A DNA stretch of 56,919 nucleotides from Rhodospirillaceae bacterium (GTDB lineage Bacteria > Pseudomonadota > Alphaproteobacteria > UBA8366 > GCA-2717185), in NCBI GenBank assembly GCA_002717185.1, contig PBDC01000061.1, positions 1-56,919 on the forward strand. Direction: 5' to 3'. The notes under the pieces were generated by a model. It had not been told where the DNA came from. It ran no database searches and saw only the letters and a list, made by a program, of their open reading frames with translations. The position numbers were made by a program, and so were the translations under genes. Shown here in pieces: positions 15,380 through 24,813 of this stretch (its first letter is position 1; the number at the start of each line of letters is the position of its first letter).

Positions 15380-16470
15380 CCGCCCTGGGAAAGCCACGCA
15401 TCGATTGCCGCAAGCCCGGCCGCCTTCAACGTTGTTGGCGCACCGCTGTGTATGAAGGAATTGCGAGCCATCGCAGCTAGTTGGTCGTCACCGAGACCCA
15501 TCTCATTCCGGCACAGTTCGTATTCATCGACTAAGTCGGGTCCAAATAGCAGCGGGTCGTCGCTGCCGAGAGAACAGCGAACACCAGCTTCGAGTAATTG
15601 GGGTAAGGGGTGTTCTTCGATTGAAGGGAACACGTTGAGCTGCAGGTTTGAGCTCGGGCAGACGTCGAGGCATACCTTTTCGTTGGCCAATCGATCAATC
15701 AGAGCGGGGTCCTCCACTGCGAGCACACCATGGCCTAACCGGTCGGCGCTGAGATGATCGAGTGCGCCTACGACCGAGGCGGCCCCGCCACCCGGGATCG
15801 GGGCGATCTCGCCCGCATGCGGAGCTGACATCAGCCCGGTCTCGATAGCGACGCGGAAAGGCTCGACAAATGGTTCGGGTGGAAAGCCCTCTTCTGGGCC
15901 GTGCAGTCCGATAGCGACAATGCCTGGATGATATCCCGTCACACTGTCCGCACCGCACATGATCTGGTGCGCGTCCTTGTGCACCAATGCGGCGGTTGCC
16001 TGCGCGCGTGCCAACCCCTGTTCGACCGGACGGCTGCGGTCGATCGCTGAGATGAAGCCGATGCCGACCCCTGTCGCCTTGCTTGCCGCTTCCGCTGCCG
16101 TGAGTGCAAAGGCCCACACTTCCTCCTGCGAAGCAGATAACTGGTAGTGGCGGGCGTCCGTCCGCGCATCGCTATAACGATCGGCATCGAAGGCGGGCTC
16201 GATCCACCAGACGCCCTCGGCTGCCGCGTCCTCTGCGACTTCTTGGATTAGCAGCGTAAGATCGTCCCGCGTTCGGATGCAGCGTGTTGCGGCTTGATAA
16301 ATTGCATTGAAGCCGGAAAAATCCTCGAAATGCTTTCCCCGAGTGTCCGGGGGTCGCTCGATGTCGTAGCGCGTGCAGAACGCCTCCAATGTTGTAGGTC
16401 GCATCGCCCCTTCAAGATGAAGGTGCAAATGTGCCTTCGGCAATAAACGTAGGTCGCGCTTTGAGGGCAT
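15376..16470 (-). CDS. Adenosine deaminase family protein
   Basis: 364 residues from the second ATG, chosen because GGAG lies 11 bases upstream; the first ATG at 16488 has no ribosome site. Zinc-site motifs are complete: KAHLHLHLEGAMRP, the substrate-binding HAGEIAPIPGG, HLSADRLGHGV and SLGSDDPLLFG. Family members deaminate adenosine, adenine or other amino-purines to the hydroxy form and ammonia. Some homologues act on aminofutalosine or related nucleosides, so the exact substrate is open. The gene is convergent with the amidohydrolase and divergent from the trimethylamine dehydrogenase-like gene. Confidence 0.87.
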   Translation of the reverse strand: MPSKRDLRLLPKAHLHLHLEGAMRPTTLEAFCTRYDIERPPDTRGKHFEDFSGFNAIYQAATRCIRTRDDLTLLIQEVAEDAAAEGVWWIEPAFDADRYSDARTDARHYQLSASQEEVWAFALTAAEAASKATGVGIGFISAIDRSRPVEQGLARAQATAALVHKDAHQIMCGADSVTGYHPGIVAIGLHGPEEGFPPEPFVEPFRVAIETGLMSAPHAGEIAPIPGGGAASVVGALDHLSADRLGHGVLAVEDPALIDRLANEKVCLDVCPSSNLQLNVFPSIEEHPLPQLLEAGVRCSLGSDDPLLFGPDLVDEYELCRNEMGLGDDQLAAMARNSFIHSGAPTTLKAAGLAAIDAWLSQGG

Positions 16471-16597
16471 GATGAAGTCGCTCCGCATGTGATGGTTACA
16501 ATCTAAGGCAAGTTGGCGGATAAGTTGAAATTGTGGGTTTGCCCCGGGACAGTCTGATGCGGCACGTTACGGTAAACACTGCGTCTCGAGGGCTTCC

Positions 16598-18586
16598 ATG
16601 ACCGACAACGGCGATTTCGCCGCGCTCTTCACTCCGTTCACACTTGCCGGAAAGCGGTTGCGCAATCGCATAGCGCATGCCTCGATGACTACCCTGTCGA
16701 CGCCGGAGGGCAAGGTGACCGACCGACAGATCCGGTATCACGCCAACCGAGCTAAAGGCGGCGCGGCTATGACGGTGACGGAACCGCTGGGCACAATGCG
16801 CCACCAGGCAAATCTGCCGCGAGTTCAGGTCTGGCGTCGGGATGATCCGGATGCGCTGAAGCGGTTGGCCGATGCCGTAGAAGGACAGGATTGTCGGCTG
16901 ATTGGACAGATTCAGGACGCCGGCCGAGGGCGGCACTTCCCCGGCCGTAACCCGGAGGCGATTGGCGCATCGGCCTTGCCGGACGATCTATCGTGGACCG
17001 TGCCGCGCGCCCTGACTGTGGACGAGATCCGCGGTCTGATCGCGGAAATCGCGGAATCTGCCTCCTATCTCAAAGCCTCCGGTTTTTCAGGTGTTGAGAT
17101 CTCCGGTGGCCACGGTCACCTGTTCCACCAGTTCCTTTCGCCGCACTCGAACCGGCGGGATGACGACTTCGGTGGCAGTTGGGACGGGCGTGTACGCATT
17201 GTAGCGGAATTGGTTGCGGCCTTGCGCGATGCCTGTGGAGCGGATTTCATCGTTGGGCTAAAACTGCCTGGCGACGATGGTGTGCCTGGTTCGATCGGCC
17301 CGGCGGAGGCTGCTGAAATTGCCGATCGTCTGACGGTTACCCGTAATGTCGACTATGTCTGCTTCGCCGGCGGGGCGCATTCCCGGACCTTGGAAATGCA
17401 CACACCAGACCGGCACGGTGCGCCTATGCCGTATATGGGTTTCATCAAGGACTTGCAGGCAGCGCTTCACGGGGTGCCGTTGATGGCGCTCGGTCGAATC
17501 ACCGACCCGGCGGAGGCTGACGGCATTTTGGCCCGAGGCGAGGCTCAGCTCATTGGCATGGGCCGCACCCTGCTGGCTGATCCGGCTTGGCCCAACAAAG
17601 CGCGGGCGGGCCGGACCTGGGACATCCGATATTGCCTCAGCTGCAACACTTGTTGGGGCACGATCGTGACCCAGCAGATCCCGGTCGCTTGCGTCAATAA
17701 TCCGTGCGTAGCTCATGACAATGAAGTCGATTTTAAACCTGAATTGGCTGACAATTTGAAACGGGTCGTTGTGATCGGCGCTGGTCTTGCTGGGATGGAA
17801 GCTGCCTGGATCGCCGCTGCTCGCGGTCACGAAGTAACGGTTATTGGCGCTTCGGATGAGGTTGGCGGCAAGGCGCGGCTCCGCGAGCGCCTGCCCGGCG
17901 GTGAAACTGTTTCCTCGGTGTACGATTTCCAGATGGTCGCTGCGAAACGGGCCGGAGCGACGCTCAGTCTGGGACGCAAGGCGACAATGGAAGATGTAGT
18001 TGCTCTAAAGCCTGATCGGGTGATCCTCGCGACCGGGTCGAGGATGATCCCGCCCGACTGGTTACCGGATGGTGTGCGCAAAGAAGGCTGGGTCCCGGAT
18101 TTGCGCGCGGCGTTGCTTGACATTTTACGCATCGAGACAAGACAGCCTGGCGCGGTAGTTCTCTACGACACTGACCACACTGAAGCCACCTACGCCGCAG
18201 CGGAGGCGCTCGCCGGGCGTTTCGCTCGCACCGTCATCGTAACTCCGCGTGACAGCGTTGCTACGGACGTGCCTCTGGTCACCCGCCAGGGCATCCTGCG
18301 TCGCTTGGCCGAGCATCGCATCGAGATCGTTAGCCTCGCTGAGCCACGGTGGAGTGATCGGGCAGCCGAGGGCCAGCTTGAACTAGTTAACATTTACAAT
18401 GGTGACATAACCATGATCGAAGATCTGGTTTTACTGACCTACGCTACTCCGCGTGTGCCGGACGATGCTTTGGCTGCCCCTCTTCGCGCCGCCGGTATCG
18501 AAGTCGTTCTCGTTGGTGACGCCCGTGCGCCGCAGGAGATGCTCTTCGCTACGGCCAGCGGCCACGCTGCGGGGATGGTAGACTGA
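16598..18586 (+). CDS. Trimethylamine dehydrogenase-type FMN/4Fe-4S/FAD-like oxidoreductase
   Basis: 662 residues: Old-Yellow-Enzyme TIM barrel (about 8-340), a 4Fe-4S site with C346, C349, C352 and C365, then a dinucleotide-binding Rossmann domain (VVVIGAGLAGMEAAWIAAAR near 390). The cysteine spacing CxxCxxC-x12-C is that of trimethylamine/dimethylamine dehydrogenase and differs from the CxxCxxxC-x11-C of 2,4-dienoyl-CoA reductase. However, the covalent-FMN cysteine of TMADH (in PHC) is absent (NRIAHASMTT), so FMN is probably non-covalent. Likely an N-demethylating or related dehydrogenase. The nearby GmaS/Mgs-like genes make a methylated amine an attractive but unproven substrate. Single gene, divergent from the deaminase. 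Confidence 0.85.
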   Translation: MTDNGDFAALFTPFTLAGKRLRNRIAHASMTTLSTPEGKVTDRQIRYHANRAKGGAAMTVTEPLGTMRHQANLPRVQVWRRDDPDALKRLADAVEGQDCRLIGQIQDAGRGRHFPGRNPEAIGASALPDDLSWTVPRALTVDEIRGLIAEIAESASYLKASGFSGVEISGGHGHLFHQFLSPHSNRRDDDFGGSWDGRVRIVAELVAALRDACGADFIVGLKLPGDDGVPGSIGPAEAAEIADRLTVTRNVDYVCFAGGAHSRTLEMHTPDRHGAPMPYMGFIKDLQAALHGVPLMALGRITDPAEADGILARGEAQLIGMGRTLLADPAWPNKARAGRTWDIRYCLSCNTCWGTIVTQQIPVACVNNPCVAHDNEVDFKPELADNLKRVVVIGAGLAGMEAAWIAAARGHEVTVIGASDEVGGKARLRERLPGGETVSSVYDFQMVAAKRAGATLSLGRKATMEDVVALKPDRVILATGSRMIPPDWLPDGVRKEGWVPDLRAALLDILRIETRQPGAVVLYDTDHTEATYAAAEALAGRFARTVIVTPRDSVATDVPLVTRQGILRRLAEHRIEIVSLAEPRWSDRAAEGQLELVNIYNGDITMIEDLVLLTYATPRVPDDALAAPLRAAGIEVVLVGDARAPQEMLFATASGHAAGMVD

Positions 18587-18593
18587 TCGGTTC

Positions 18594-19505
18594 TTAGTTA
18601 GAACGATAGAAAGGCGCGTCGCCCTTGATCGTAACCCGGTTGCCGCACCGTTCAGCCGGCCAGTAGTCCCACATCGCCAGATGCTGGGTGCAACGGTTGT
18701 CCCAGAAGGCTATAGAATTGTCCTGCCACTGGAAGCGCACTTGGAATTCCTGCCGCGCCATGTGCTGGAACAGGTAGGTGAGGATCGCATCGCTCTCCGG
18801 GCCAGGGATATCCATAATCTGTTGCGTGAATACTTCGTTCACGTAGAGGGCTTGCCGGCCCGATACGGGGTGGGTGCGCACGACGGGGTGGATCGCGTTG
18901 GTGAATTTCTTGCCTGTATCGTCGACGCCTTTCTCGGCAAAGCGCCCGCGATGTGCTCGTTCCGGATCGTGCAGCGCCTTGAGCCCGTTCAGGTAGATCT
19001 TCATCGGCTCAGATAAGGCGTCGTAGGCGGCGTACATATTAGCGAAGATCGTGTCGCCGCCCAGTGGCGGGCTGCGATGGATCTGCAGGATTGTCGCCAT
19101 TGGTGGCTCCGGGTCGCTGGACACATCGGTATGCCAGTCTGAACCGTTGTTGACGACCGAGTCGCCGTGGGTGTGGATGACGAACAACTCCGGATGCATC
19201 TTGTGCTTGGCTGCATTCGGATGGACGTGCAGTGGCCCGAACCGGCGCCCGAAGGCAATTTGTTGCTCCGCCGTTAGTTTTGGCTGATCGCGGAAGAAAA
19301 GTACGTTGTGATCAGCTAATGCTTGGGTCAGGTCCTCGACCTGCGCCGCCGGTAACTCACGCGTCATGTCCACCCCGGACACCGCCGCCCCGATCACCGG
19401 ATTAACCGGTTTTACCTCGATCGAATCGAATTCCGACGTGCGTATCGAATTACTGAGCGCGACTGCATGTTCGCGCTTTCCGTCATGGAAGTTGCGGTTG
19501 GACAT
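18594..19505 (-). CDS. TauD/TfdA family Fe(II)/2-oxoglutarate dioxygenase
   Basis: 303 residues with the normal TauD layout. Iron ligands are visible as HxD in SDWHTDVSSD and the distal His in WDNRCTQHLAMWDYW. The 2-oxoglutarate-binding Arg follows at RVTIKGD. NPVIGAAVSGVDMTRELP is the usual TauD opening. Members oxidatively split taurine, alkylsulfates or aryloxyacids, or hydroxylate small acids. GAGG eight bases upstream supports the start. It ends 8 bases past the stop of the convergent TMADH-like gene. No sulfonate-import genes are next to it, so calling it taurine-specific would be unjustified. Confidence 0.87.
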   Translation of the reverse strand: MSNRNFHDGKREHAVALSNSIRTSEFDSIEVKPVNPVIGAAVSGVDMTRELPAAQVEDLTQALADHNVLFFRDQPKLTAEQQIAFGRRFGPLHVHPNAAKHKMHPELFVIHTHGDSVVNNGSDWHTDVSSDPEPPMATILQIHRSPPLGGDTIFANMYAAYDALSEPMKIYLNGLKALHDPERAHRGRFAEKGVDDTGKKFTNAIHPVVRTHPVSGRQALYVNEVFTQQIMDIPGPESDAILTYLFQHMARQEFQVRFQWQDNSIAFWDNRCTQHLAMWDYWPAERCGNRVTIKGDAPFYRSN

Positions 19506-19590
19506 GGGTCGTTCCTCTGCTGGATGTTCTGTATGTGTGGATGAATGGTAGCGGAGCGCGCTTGGGAGGGGAAGGAAGGGAGCTGGCCAA

Positions 19591-19677
19591 TTACGGCAAG
19601 GCGAGCTTACCGCTGTAAAGCCCGTAAAGGGTCAGTACAGCAAAGACCGTGATGCTAATGATGAACCAGGTTTTCAT
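19591..19677 (-). CDS. Possible 28-residue single-span membrane peptide
   Basis: ATG at 19677 preceded by AAAAGG about 8 bases upstream. The peptide begins MKTWFIISITVFAVLTLYGL, with one clear hydrophobic span and a short polar tail. A longer in-frame reading to 19818 lacks the same character. It is the only candidate gene in the 465-base gap between the TauD-like and FadB-like genes; nothing is seen in 19678-19970. Small hydrophobic peptides of this type are easily missed, but a chance ORF cannot be excluded. Confidence 0.4.
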   Translation of the reverse strand: MKTWFIISITVFAVLTLYGLYSGKLALP

Positions 19678-19970
19678 GGGCAGCCTTTTACCATACCGAC
19701 GCAGTAGGAAATGAAGCGGCTGTTTTGCAACGGCGAGGGCAGTTTCTACGATACATACTGCCTTCATTACTTCATTTAAGTGTAACGGAGTTCGGGTCAT
19801 GGAAATAGCCATGCGCACCGGCTGTCATCGCTTTAAGTGCCGTTGACATGTGGGATCCATGGCAAAGCGGACCGATTAAATGTCAAAAGCTTATCACTAT
19901 TGTGCGATCGTTCGCGTTCTTGGAGATTAAGCGAATAGTGGGTGCTATTTTCGGATTAGGAAACTTTCAT

Positions 19971-22070
19971 CTACCTCTCGAGGAATCCATTCCCGCTTGC
20001 CGCCAGCGCCTCAATCATCTGGGCCGGCTTCCAGCGGTCACCGTATCTTTCCTGCCATTCCACCATCTGCGCGTGAATGTTCTTCACGCCAATGCTGTCA
20101 GCCCAGAACATCAGCCCGCCGCGGTAGCGGGGAAAGCCGAAACCGTTTAGCCACATTACGTCAATATCGCTAGCCCTGTAGGCGATACCCTCTTCGAGGA
20201 TTTTGGCGGCTTCGTTTACACTTGCAAAGAGAAGTCGGTGCAGAATTTCCTCGTCGGTGAAGTCGTTGCGCTGTTTGATGCCGAGTTCCTTGCCAACTTT
20301 TGTGATGACCTCGTCGACAATTGGGTCGGGATGCGGGGTTCGGTCGCCCTTTTCGTATTTAAACCAGCCGGCACCTGTCTTTTGGCCATATCGACCCATT
20401 TCGCAAAGCCGGTCGGGGATAGGGAGGGCGCGGTACTCGTTCGGGCTTTCCTTTTTGCGGCGCTGGCGCACGGCGTAGCCGATGTCTAGCCCGGCCAGGT
20501 CGCCCACTGCAAACGGTCCCATCGGGTAGCCGAATTCGTACATGACCTTGTCGATCTGCTGCGGCTTGGCGCCTTCCTCGACCAGGATATTCATTTCGGT
20601 CTGGAAGGGCGCGCGGCTGCGGTTGGCCAGGAAGCCGTCGCAATTGCCACATACCGCGCCGACCTTGGCTAGGGTGCGGGCTAGGGCGATGCAAGTGGCA
20701 ACAACTTCCTTTGCTGTATCCTTGCCGCGCACAATCTCCAGCAGTTTCATTACATTAGCTGGGCTGAAGAAATGGGTGCCAAGCACGTCGGCTGGGCGCT
20801 TGGTGGCACCGGCGATCTCGTCGATGTCTAGGGTGGAAGTGTTGGAAGCGAGTACGGCACCGTCCTTCATCACTACGTCGAGCTTGCCGAACACGTCCCT
20901 TTTAACATTCATTTCCTCGAACGCTGCCTCAATGACAATGTCGGCATCGCTGATGGATTCGAATTCGAGCACTGGCTCTATGAGGCTCATACGCTTGTCA
21001 ACTTGGTCGGCGGCTAGGCTGCCACGCTTGACACTGGTCTCGTAATTAGACCGGATCTTAGCAAGGCCCCTGTCAAGCGTCTCTTGGTTCATCTCCAATA
21101 GTTTGACGGGAATGCCCGCATCGGCGAAGCACATGGCGATTCCGCCGCCCATGGTGCCCGCACCAATTACCGCGCCGGACACGACGGTGCGGCCTTTTAC
21201 GAACTTATCGATATCAGGAATTTTGTTTGCCTGGCGCTCGGCGAAGAAGGCATAGCGCAACGACTTCGCTTCGTCGGCCATGACCAACTCGTCGAACAGC
21301 TCACGCTCGCGCGCGATGCCCTCGTCAAAGGGCAGAGTGACTGCAGCCTCAACGCATTTGATGCAATTCTGCGGTGCATTTTGGTTGCGGGCACGGCGTG
21401 CGATTTTTTTGCGCATGGCGTCGAACATACCTGGGTCCTCCTTGGCCTCTGCCAGTTTGGAGTCGTCATCGCGAATTCGTGGCAGAGGCCGCACATCTGC
21501 GATCTTCTTGGCGTGGGCGATGGCAGTATCAAGCAAGATGTCTTTATTTGCGGCCAGATCATCGAGAATGCCAAGCCTCTTTGCCTCGGGCGCAGGAACG
21601 TGACGGCCGGTAACGATCATTTCCAGCGCTGCCTTCGGCCCAATCAACCGTGGCAGGCGCTGCGTGCCTGCACCGCCCGGCAGTACACCTATCAGTACCT
21701 CAGGTAGTCCTACCTTGGCGTCCTCGGTCGCGACACGGTATTGGCAAGCGAGTGCCGTCTCCAATCCGCCGCCTAGCGCGTAGCCGTGTATTGTCGCGAC
21801 TATGGGCTTGGCGCTTTCGTCGATAATCGAACGGTAGGTGAGAGCAGCTTTGGTTTTTTTTTGCCCCAAGAACTTGATGTCCGCACCAGCGATGAAACTG
21901 CGCCCGGCACCACGTAGTACCATGGCCTTCACCTCGGGATCAGCATTGCCTTTGCTCACGCAGTCGACAATACCCTCGGGTACACCTGGGCTTAAGGCGT
22001 TGACCGGTGGGTTATCGACGGTAATGACGCCGATGGCGCCGTGCTTTTTGAAGGTGACAAGATCGGACAT
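19971..22070 (-). CDS. Bifunctional enoyl-CoA hydratase / 3-hydroxyacyl-CoA dehydrogenase (FadB/FadJ type)
   Basis: 699 residues from the ATG at 22070 (MSDLVTFKKHGAIGVITVDN). The crotonase domain fills about 1-190, with AGRSFIAGADIKF (oxyanion hole) and GGGLETALACQYRVA, LPEVLIGVLPGGAGTQRLPR. The NAD-binding dehydrogenase follows (SGAVIGAGTMGGGIAMCFAD; TSTLDIDEIAG; GTHFFSPANVMKLLEIV), then two C-terminal 3HCDH domains. It catalyses hydration of trans-2-enoyl-CoA and oxidation of the L-3-hydroxyacyl-CoA in beta-oxidation. No thiolase or acyl-CoA dehydrogenase is adjacent. Divergent from the alpha-methylacyl-CoA racemase-like gene, a sensible pairing for branched-chain substrates. Confidence 0.92.
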   Translation of the reverse strand: MSDLVTFKKHGAIGVITVDNPPVNALSPGVPEGIVDCVSKGNADPEVKAMVLRGAGRSFIAGADIKFLGQKKTKAALTYRSIIDESAKPIVATIHGYALGGGLETALACQYRVATEDAKVGLPEVLIGVLPGGAGTQRLPRLIGPKAALEMIVTGRHVPAPEAKRLGILDDLAANKDILLDTAIAHAKKIADVRPLPRIRDDDSKLAEAKEDPGMFDAMRKKIARRARNQNAPQNCIKCVEAAVTLPFDEGIARERELFDELVMADEAKSLRYAFFAERQANKIPDIDKFVKGRTVVSGAVIGAGTMGGGIAMCFADAGIPVKLLEMNQETLDRGLAKIRSNYETSVKRGSLAADQVDKRMSLIEPVLEFESISDADIVIEAAFEEMNVKRDVFGKLDVVMKDGAVLASNTSTLDIDEIAGATKRPADVLGTHFFSPANVMKLLEIVRGKDTAKEVVATCIALARTLAKVGAVCGNCDGFLANRSRAPFQTEMNILVEEGAKPQQIDKVMYEFGYPMGPFAVGDLAGLDIGYAVRQRRKKESPNEYRALPIPDRLCEMGRYGQKTGAGWFKYEKGDRTPHPDPIVDEVITKVGKELGIKQRNDFTDEEILHRLLFASVNEAAKILEEGIAYRASDIDVMWLNGFGFPRYRGGLMFWADSIGVKNIHAQMVEWQERYGDRWKPAQMIEALAASGNGFLER

Positions 22071-22226
22071 TTTGGAGCCCCTGAGAAATGAGTTTGGGTA
22101 CACCGCAGTCTAAGGAGCTGTGCGCGTGTTGGCGAGTGACAGGGCAGTGGCAAACCGCCGCCGCTTGCCGCCTGGCCGCGAAGGTGAATAATTAAGTCAA
22201 ACCGAATTACCGAAAGGGGACAGGTC

Positions 22227-23366
22227 ATGGGACCGCTAGAGGGAATGAAAGTCGTTGAGATCGCTAGCATTGGGCCGGGACCGATGTGCGCCATGCTACT
22301 GGCTGATATGGGCGCTACTGTGCTGCGCGTCGACCGGGCGAGTGCCGTAGGGATCAAGCCGCCGACGCCCCACAAATTCGCGACACTGCATCGCGGCCGT
22401 CAGTCAATCGCTGTGGACTTGAAAAATCCGGACGGTGTTAAAACGGTGCTGGAGTTGGTTGAGGGTGCTGACGCTTTGATCGAGGGCTTTAGGCCTGGTG
22501 TAACCGAGCGTTTGGGCATCGGACCGGAGGATTGCTTTGCTCGCAACGAGAAATTGGTCTACGGGCGCATGACTGGCTGGGGACAGGACGGGCCGATGGC
22601 GAATGCGGCGGCTCACGATATCAACTATATCGCGCTGACCGGTGCACTGCACGCGATCGGCTCGCCTGAGGCTCCGTTACCACCCTTGAACCTTGTAGCT
22701 GATTTTGGCGGCGGTGGTGTGTATCTCGCCTTCGGCGTGGTCAGTGCACTTCTCGAAGCGATGAAATCTGGCAAAGGCCAGGTGGTCGATGCAGCGATGG
22801 TTGATGGCGCATCTTCTCTTATGGCGAGCTGCTATGGTGCATATGCGGCGGGAAACCACTTGGATCAGCGTGGGATGAACCGTCTCGATGGTGGCTGCCA
22901 TCACTATAATGTCTACGAGACTAAGGACGGGAAGCATATTAGTGTCGGTTCGAATGAGCCTCAATTCTACGCCATGCTGATCGAGGCACTCGGCCTCGAC
23001 TTGGCCAATCTGCCGGCGCAGGCAGACCGCTCTCATTGGCCGGAAATGAAGGAGCGTATTGCCGCAATTTTCAAAACAAAGACACGAGCCGAGTGGTGCG
23101 AACAGATGGAAGGTACGGACATATGCTTTGCTCCGGTACTGAGTTTGGCTGAGGCGCCAGAACACCCGCATAACCAGGCGCGCGGCACATTCGTCGAGGT
23201 AGACGGAATCGTGCAGCCAGGGCCGGCGCCGCGTTTCAGTCGTACGCCGGGCGCTGTGCAGGGGCCGCCGCCGGAGCCGGGTCAGCACACAGATGAGGCC
23301 CTCGCCGCCTGGGGGCTGCCGACCGACCGAATCGCTGCGTTGCGGAAAAGTGGCGCGGTCGCCTAG
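22227..23366 (+). CDS. CaiB/BaiF CoA-transferase family, alpha-methylacyl-CoA racemase-like
   Basis: 379 residues, single domain. The start has an AAAGGGGACAGG ribosome region. The opening GMKVVEIASIGPGPMCAMLL and AAHDINYIALTGALHAIG (His/Asp pair typical of methylacyl-CoA racemase), ADFGGGGVYLAFGVVSALL (second Asp) and KGQVVDAAMVDGASSL are all present. The racemase interconverts R- and S-2-methylacyl-CoA so that branched fatty acids or steroid side chains can enter beta-oxidation. It could also be a CoA-transferase, but the HDINY motif favours the racemase. It is divergent from the FadB-type gene with about 155 bases between starts. Confidence 0.87.
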   Translation: MGPLEGMKVVEIASIGPGPMCAMLLADMGATVLRVDRASAVGIKPPTPHKFATLHRGRQSIAVDLKNPDGVKTVLELVEGADALIEGFRPGVTERLGIGPEDCFARNEKLVYGRMTGWGQDGPMANAAAHDINYIALTGALHAIGSPEAPLPPLNLVADFGGGGVYLAFGVVSALLEAMKSGKGQVVDAAMVDGASSLMASCYGAYAAGNHLDQRGMNRLDGGCHHYNVYETKDGKHISVGSNEPQFYAMLIEALGLDLANLPAQADRSHWPEMKERIAAIFKTKTRAEWCEQMEGTDICFAPVLSLAEAPEHPHNQARGTFVEVDGIVQPGPAPRFSRTPGAVQGPPPEPGQHTDEALAAWGLPTDRIAALRKSGAVA

Positions 23367-23713
23367 CGGCTGTCGCCTGTGCCCCCATCCCCCCTGCAAG
23401 CGTTTTTAAACCAGGATTGATACCTATGCGGTGAGCGCATTGCAGGTCCGGCCGGTTTCCGATCTCGCAAATGTGGCCAAGTCGGTTTGCAGCACACGGG
23501 TTGTGCTCAACTGGAGTTTGGTTGGCCAGATTAGTCTTGAGGTTGCGATGTTCAGATGGATTGCCGTCGCTGACCCTATGGTTCTTGCGGTTCCGGCGGC
23601 ATACCCCGACCTGGCTTCTGTATTGAAAACCGAAAAAGTGCTGGAACAGTCGATGGCGCTGCCGGTGTTAAAGTTCCTAACGCCTTTGAGGTGGGGCGGT
23701 TGGGTTTTCCGCG
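23367..23713. other. Intergenic region without a supported gene
   Basis: Open frames exist on both strands here, including a 100-codon plus-strand GTG-start frame running into cysC, but none has family-like sequence, a ribosome site or consistent composition. No repeat or tRNA is seen. A short decayed gene cannot be excluded. Confidence 0.5.
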
Positions 23714-24331
23714 TTAGCCGGACTGTTGGATAAATTTTTTTGCGACGTATTCGGCCAGTGCTGTGACCGATCTGGCTATGTCCAATGCACCCGTATCAAT
23801 GGTGAACTCAGGAGATGTCGGCGCTTCGTACGGGGCCGAAATGCCAGTGAACTCAGGAATCTCGCCACGCCGTGCCCTTTGGTAGAGACCTTTAGGGTCG
23901 CGCAATTCACACAGTGACAGATCCGCGTCGACGTAAATTTCATGAAAGCCTTCGCCCGCTGCCTCGCGCGCACGATCGCGGTCCGCACGATACGGCGAGA
24001 TAAACGCGGCGATCACAATGAAGCCGGCATTGGCGAATAACGCCCCGACCTCACCGATACGGCGAATATTTTCGGTGCGATCCTCCGGTGAGAAACCCAG
24101 GTTAGAGGAAAGGCCGTGCCGAACATTGTCGCCGTCGAGCACAAACACATTGTAGCCAATATTGAACAGTCGCCTTTCCAGCTCAATCGCAAGGGTCGAT
24201 TTCCCAGAGCCGGAGAGACCGGTGAACCAGAGCACGCCGCCCCGATGACCGCTGCGCTTGATTCTGTCCTGCAACGTGACGCGACTTTCGACTGTGGTGA
24301 TGTTTGTTGATTTGATCGTTTGGTCGGCCAT
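23714..24331 (-). CDS. cysC: Adenylylsulfate (APS) kinase
   Basis: 205 residues. P-loop GLSGSGKS at 38-45, then [46 protein letters not shown] and the [23 protein letters not shown] lid region, all diagnostic of CysC. It phosphorylates APS to PAPS for sulfate assimilation or sulfation. Stand-alone CysC without adjacent cysDN or cysH is unusual for assimilation. It may serve sulfotransferases instead, but no such gene is visible here. ATG start. Confidence 0.93.
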   Translation of the reverse strand: MADQTIKSTNITTVESRVTLQDRIKRSGHRGGVLWFTGLSGSGKSTLAIELERRLFNIGYNVFVLDGDNVRHGLSSNLGFSPEDRTENIRRIGEVGALFANAGFIVIAAFISPYRADRDRAREAAGEGFHEIYVDADLSLCELRDPKGLYQRARRGEIPEFTGISAPYEAPTSPEFTIDTGALDIARSVTALAEYVAKKFIQQSG

Positions 24332-24577
24332 GCCCTAAATTTCTCCGACAATTGGACTATCGTTAAGACGCAATTGGTTGCGTAACACAGAAGGCACGCG
24401 ACTATTCATTATCTCATACCCCGACAAATTATTTTAATTTGATTGGTAATGTCCGTGCATAGTTGCGGTATTCGTCCCTTTAACGGGGCGAGGAAATTGC
24501 AAAATGCTCAATTCTCTAACGAGGGCGGCTGTCACATTTTACGCGATCGCCGGAATTTAGTCGGAACCGAAGTTGCT

Positions 24578-24810
24578 TTAAAGCTGCTTGATATCATCCT
24601 CGCTGACATAACCGCCAACTTTGACTTCGGTCAGGTGCAGGGCCTCGTAGTCTTTTCTATGCCGCCGATGGATCACTTTTTTATGGAATCCGTCTGCGCT
24701 ATCTGTTTGATTGAAAGATGGGATTGGCGATGTACTCACCACGGTATTCGTCGTAATTTAGCTGATGGAAATCCGCACCAGATAGCTGGAGCGGTAATAG
24801 GAAAGGGCCG
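24578..24810 (-). pseudogene. Possible frameshifted gene remnant, family unknown
   Basis: Minus-strand sequence just upstream of tldD reads SGADFHQLNYDEYRGEYIAN in one frame. It then switches frame and reads FHKKVIHRRHRKDYEALHL followed by TEVKVGGYVSEDDIKQL and TAA. Both parts have natural amino-acid composition and a mix of charged and aromatic residues, as though one protein had taken a single frameshift. No start codon or family is recognised. The rest of the gap 24332-24577 shows nothing. Confidence 0.25.
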
Positions 24811-24813
24811 AAC

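Noticed and set aside
23431..23733. 100-codon GTG-start plus-strand frame next to cysC
   Set aside because: No ribosome site, no family resemblance, overlaps the cysC 3' end, and the opposite strand is equally open.
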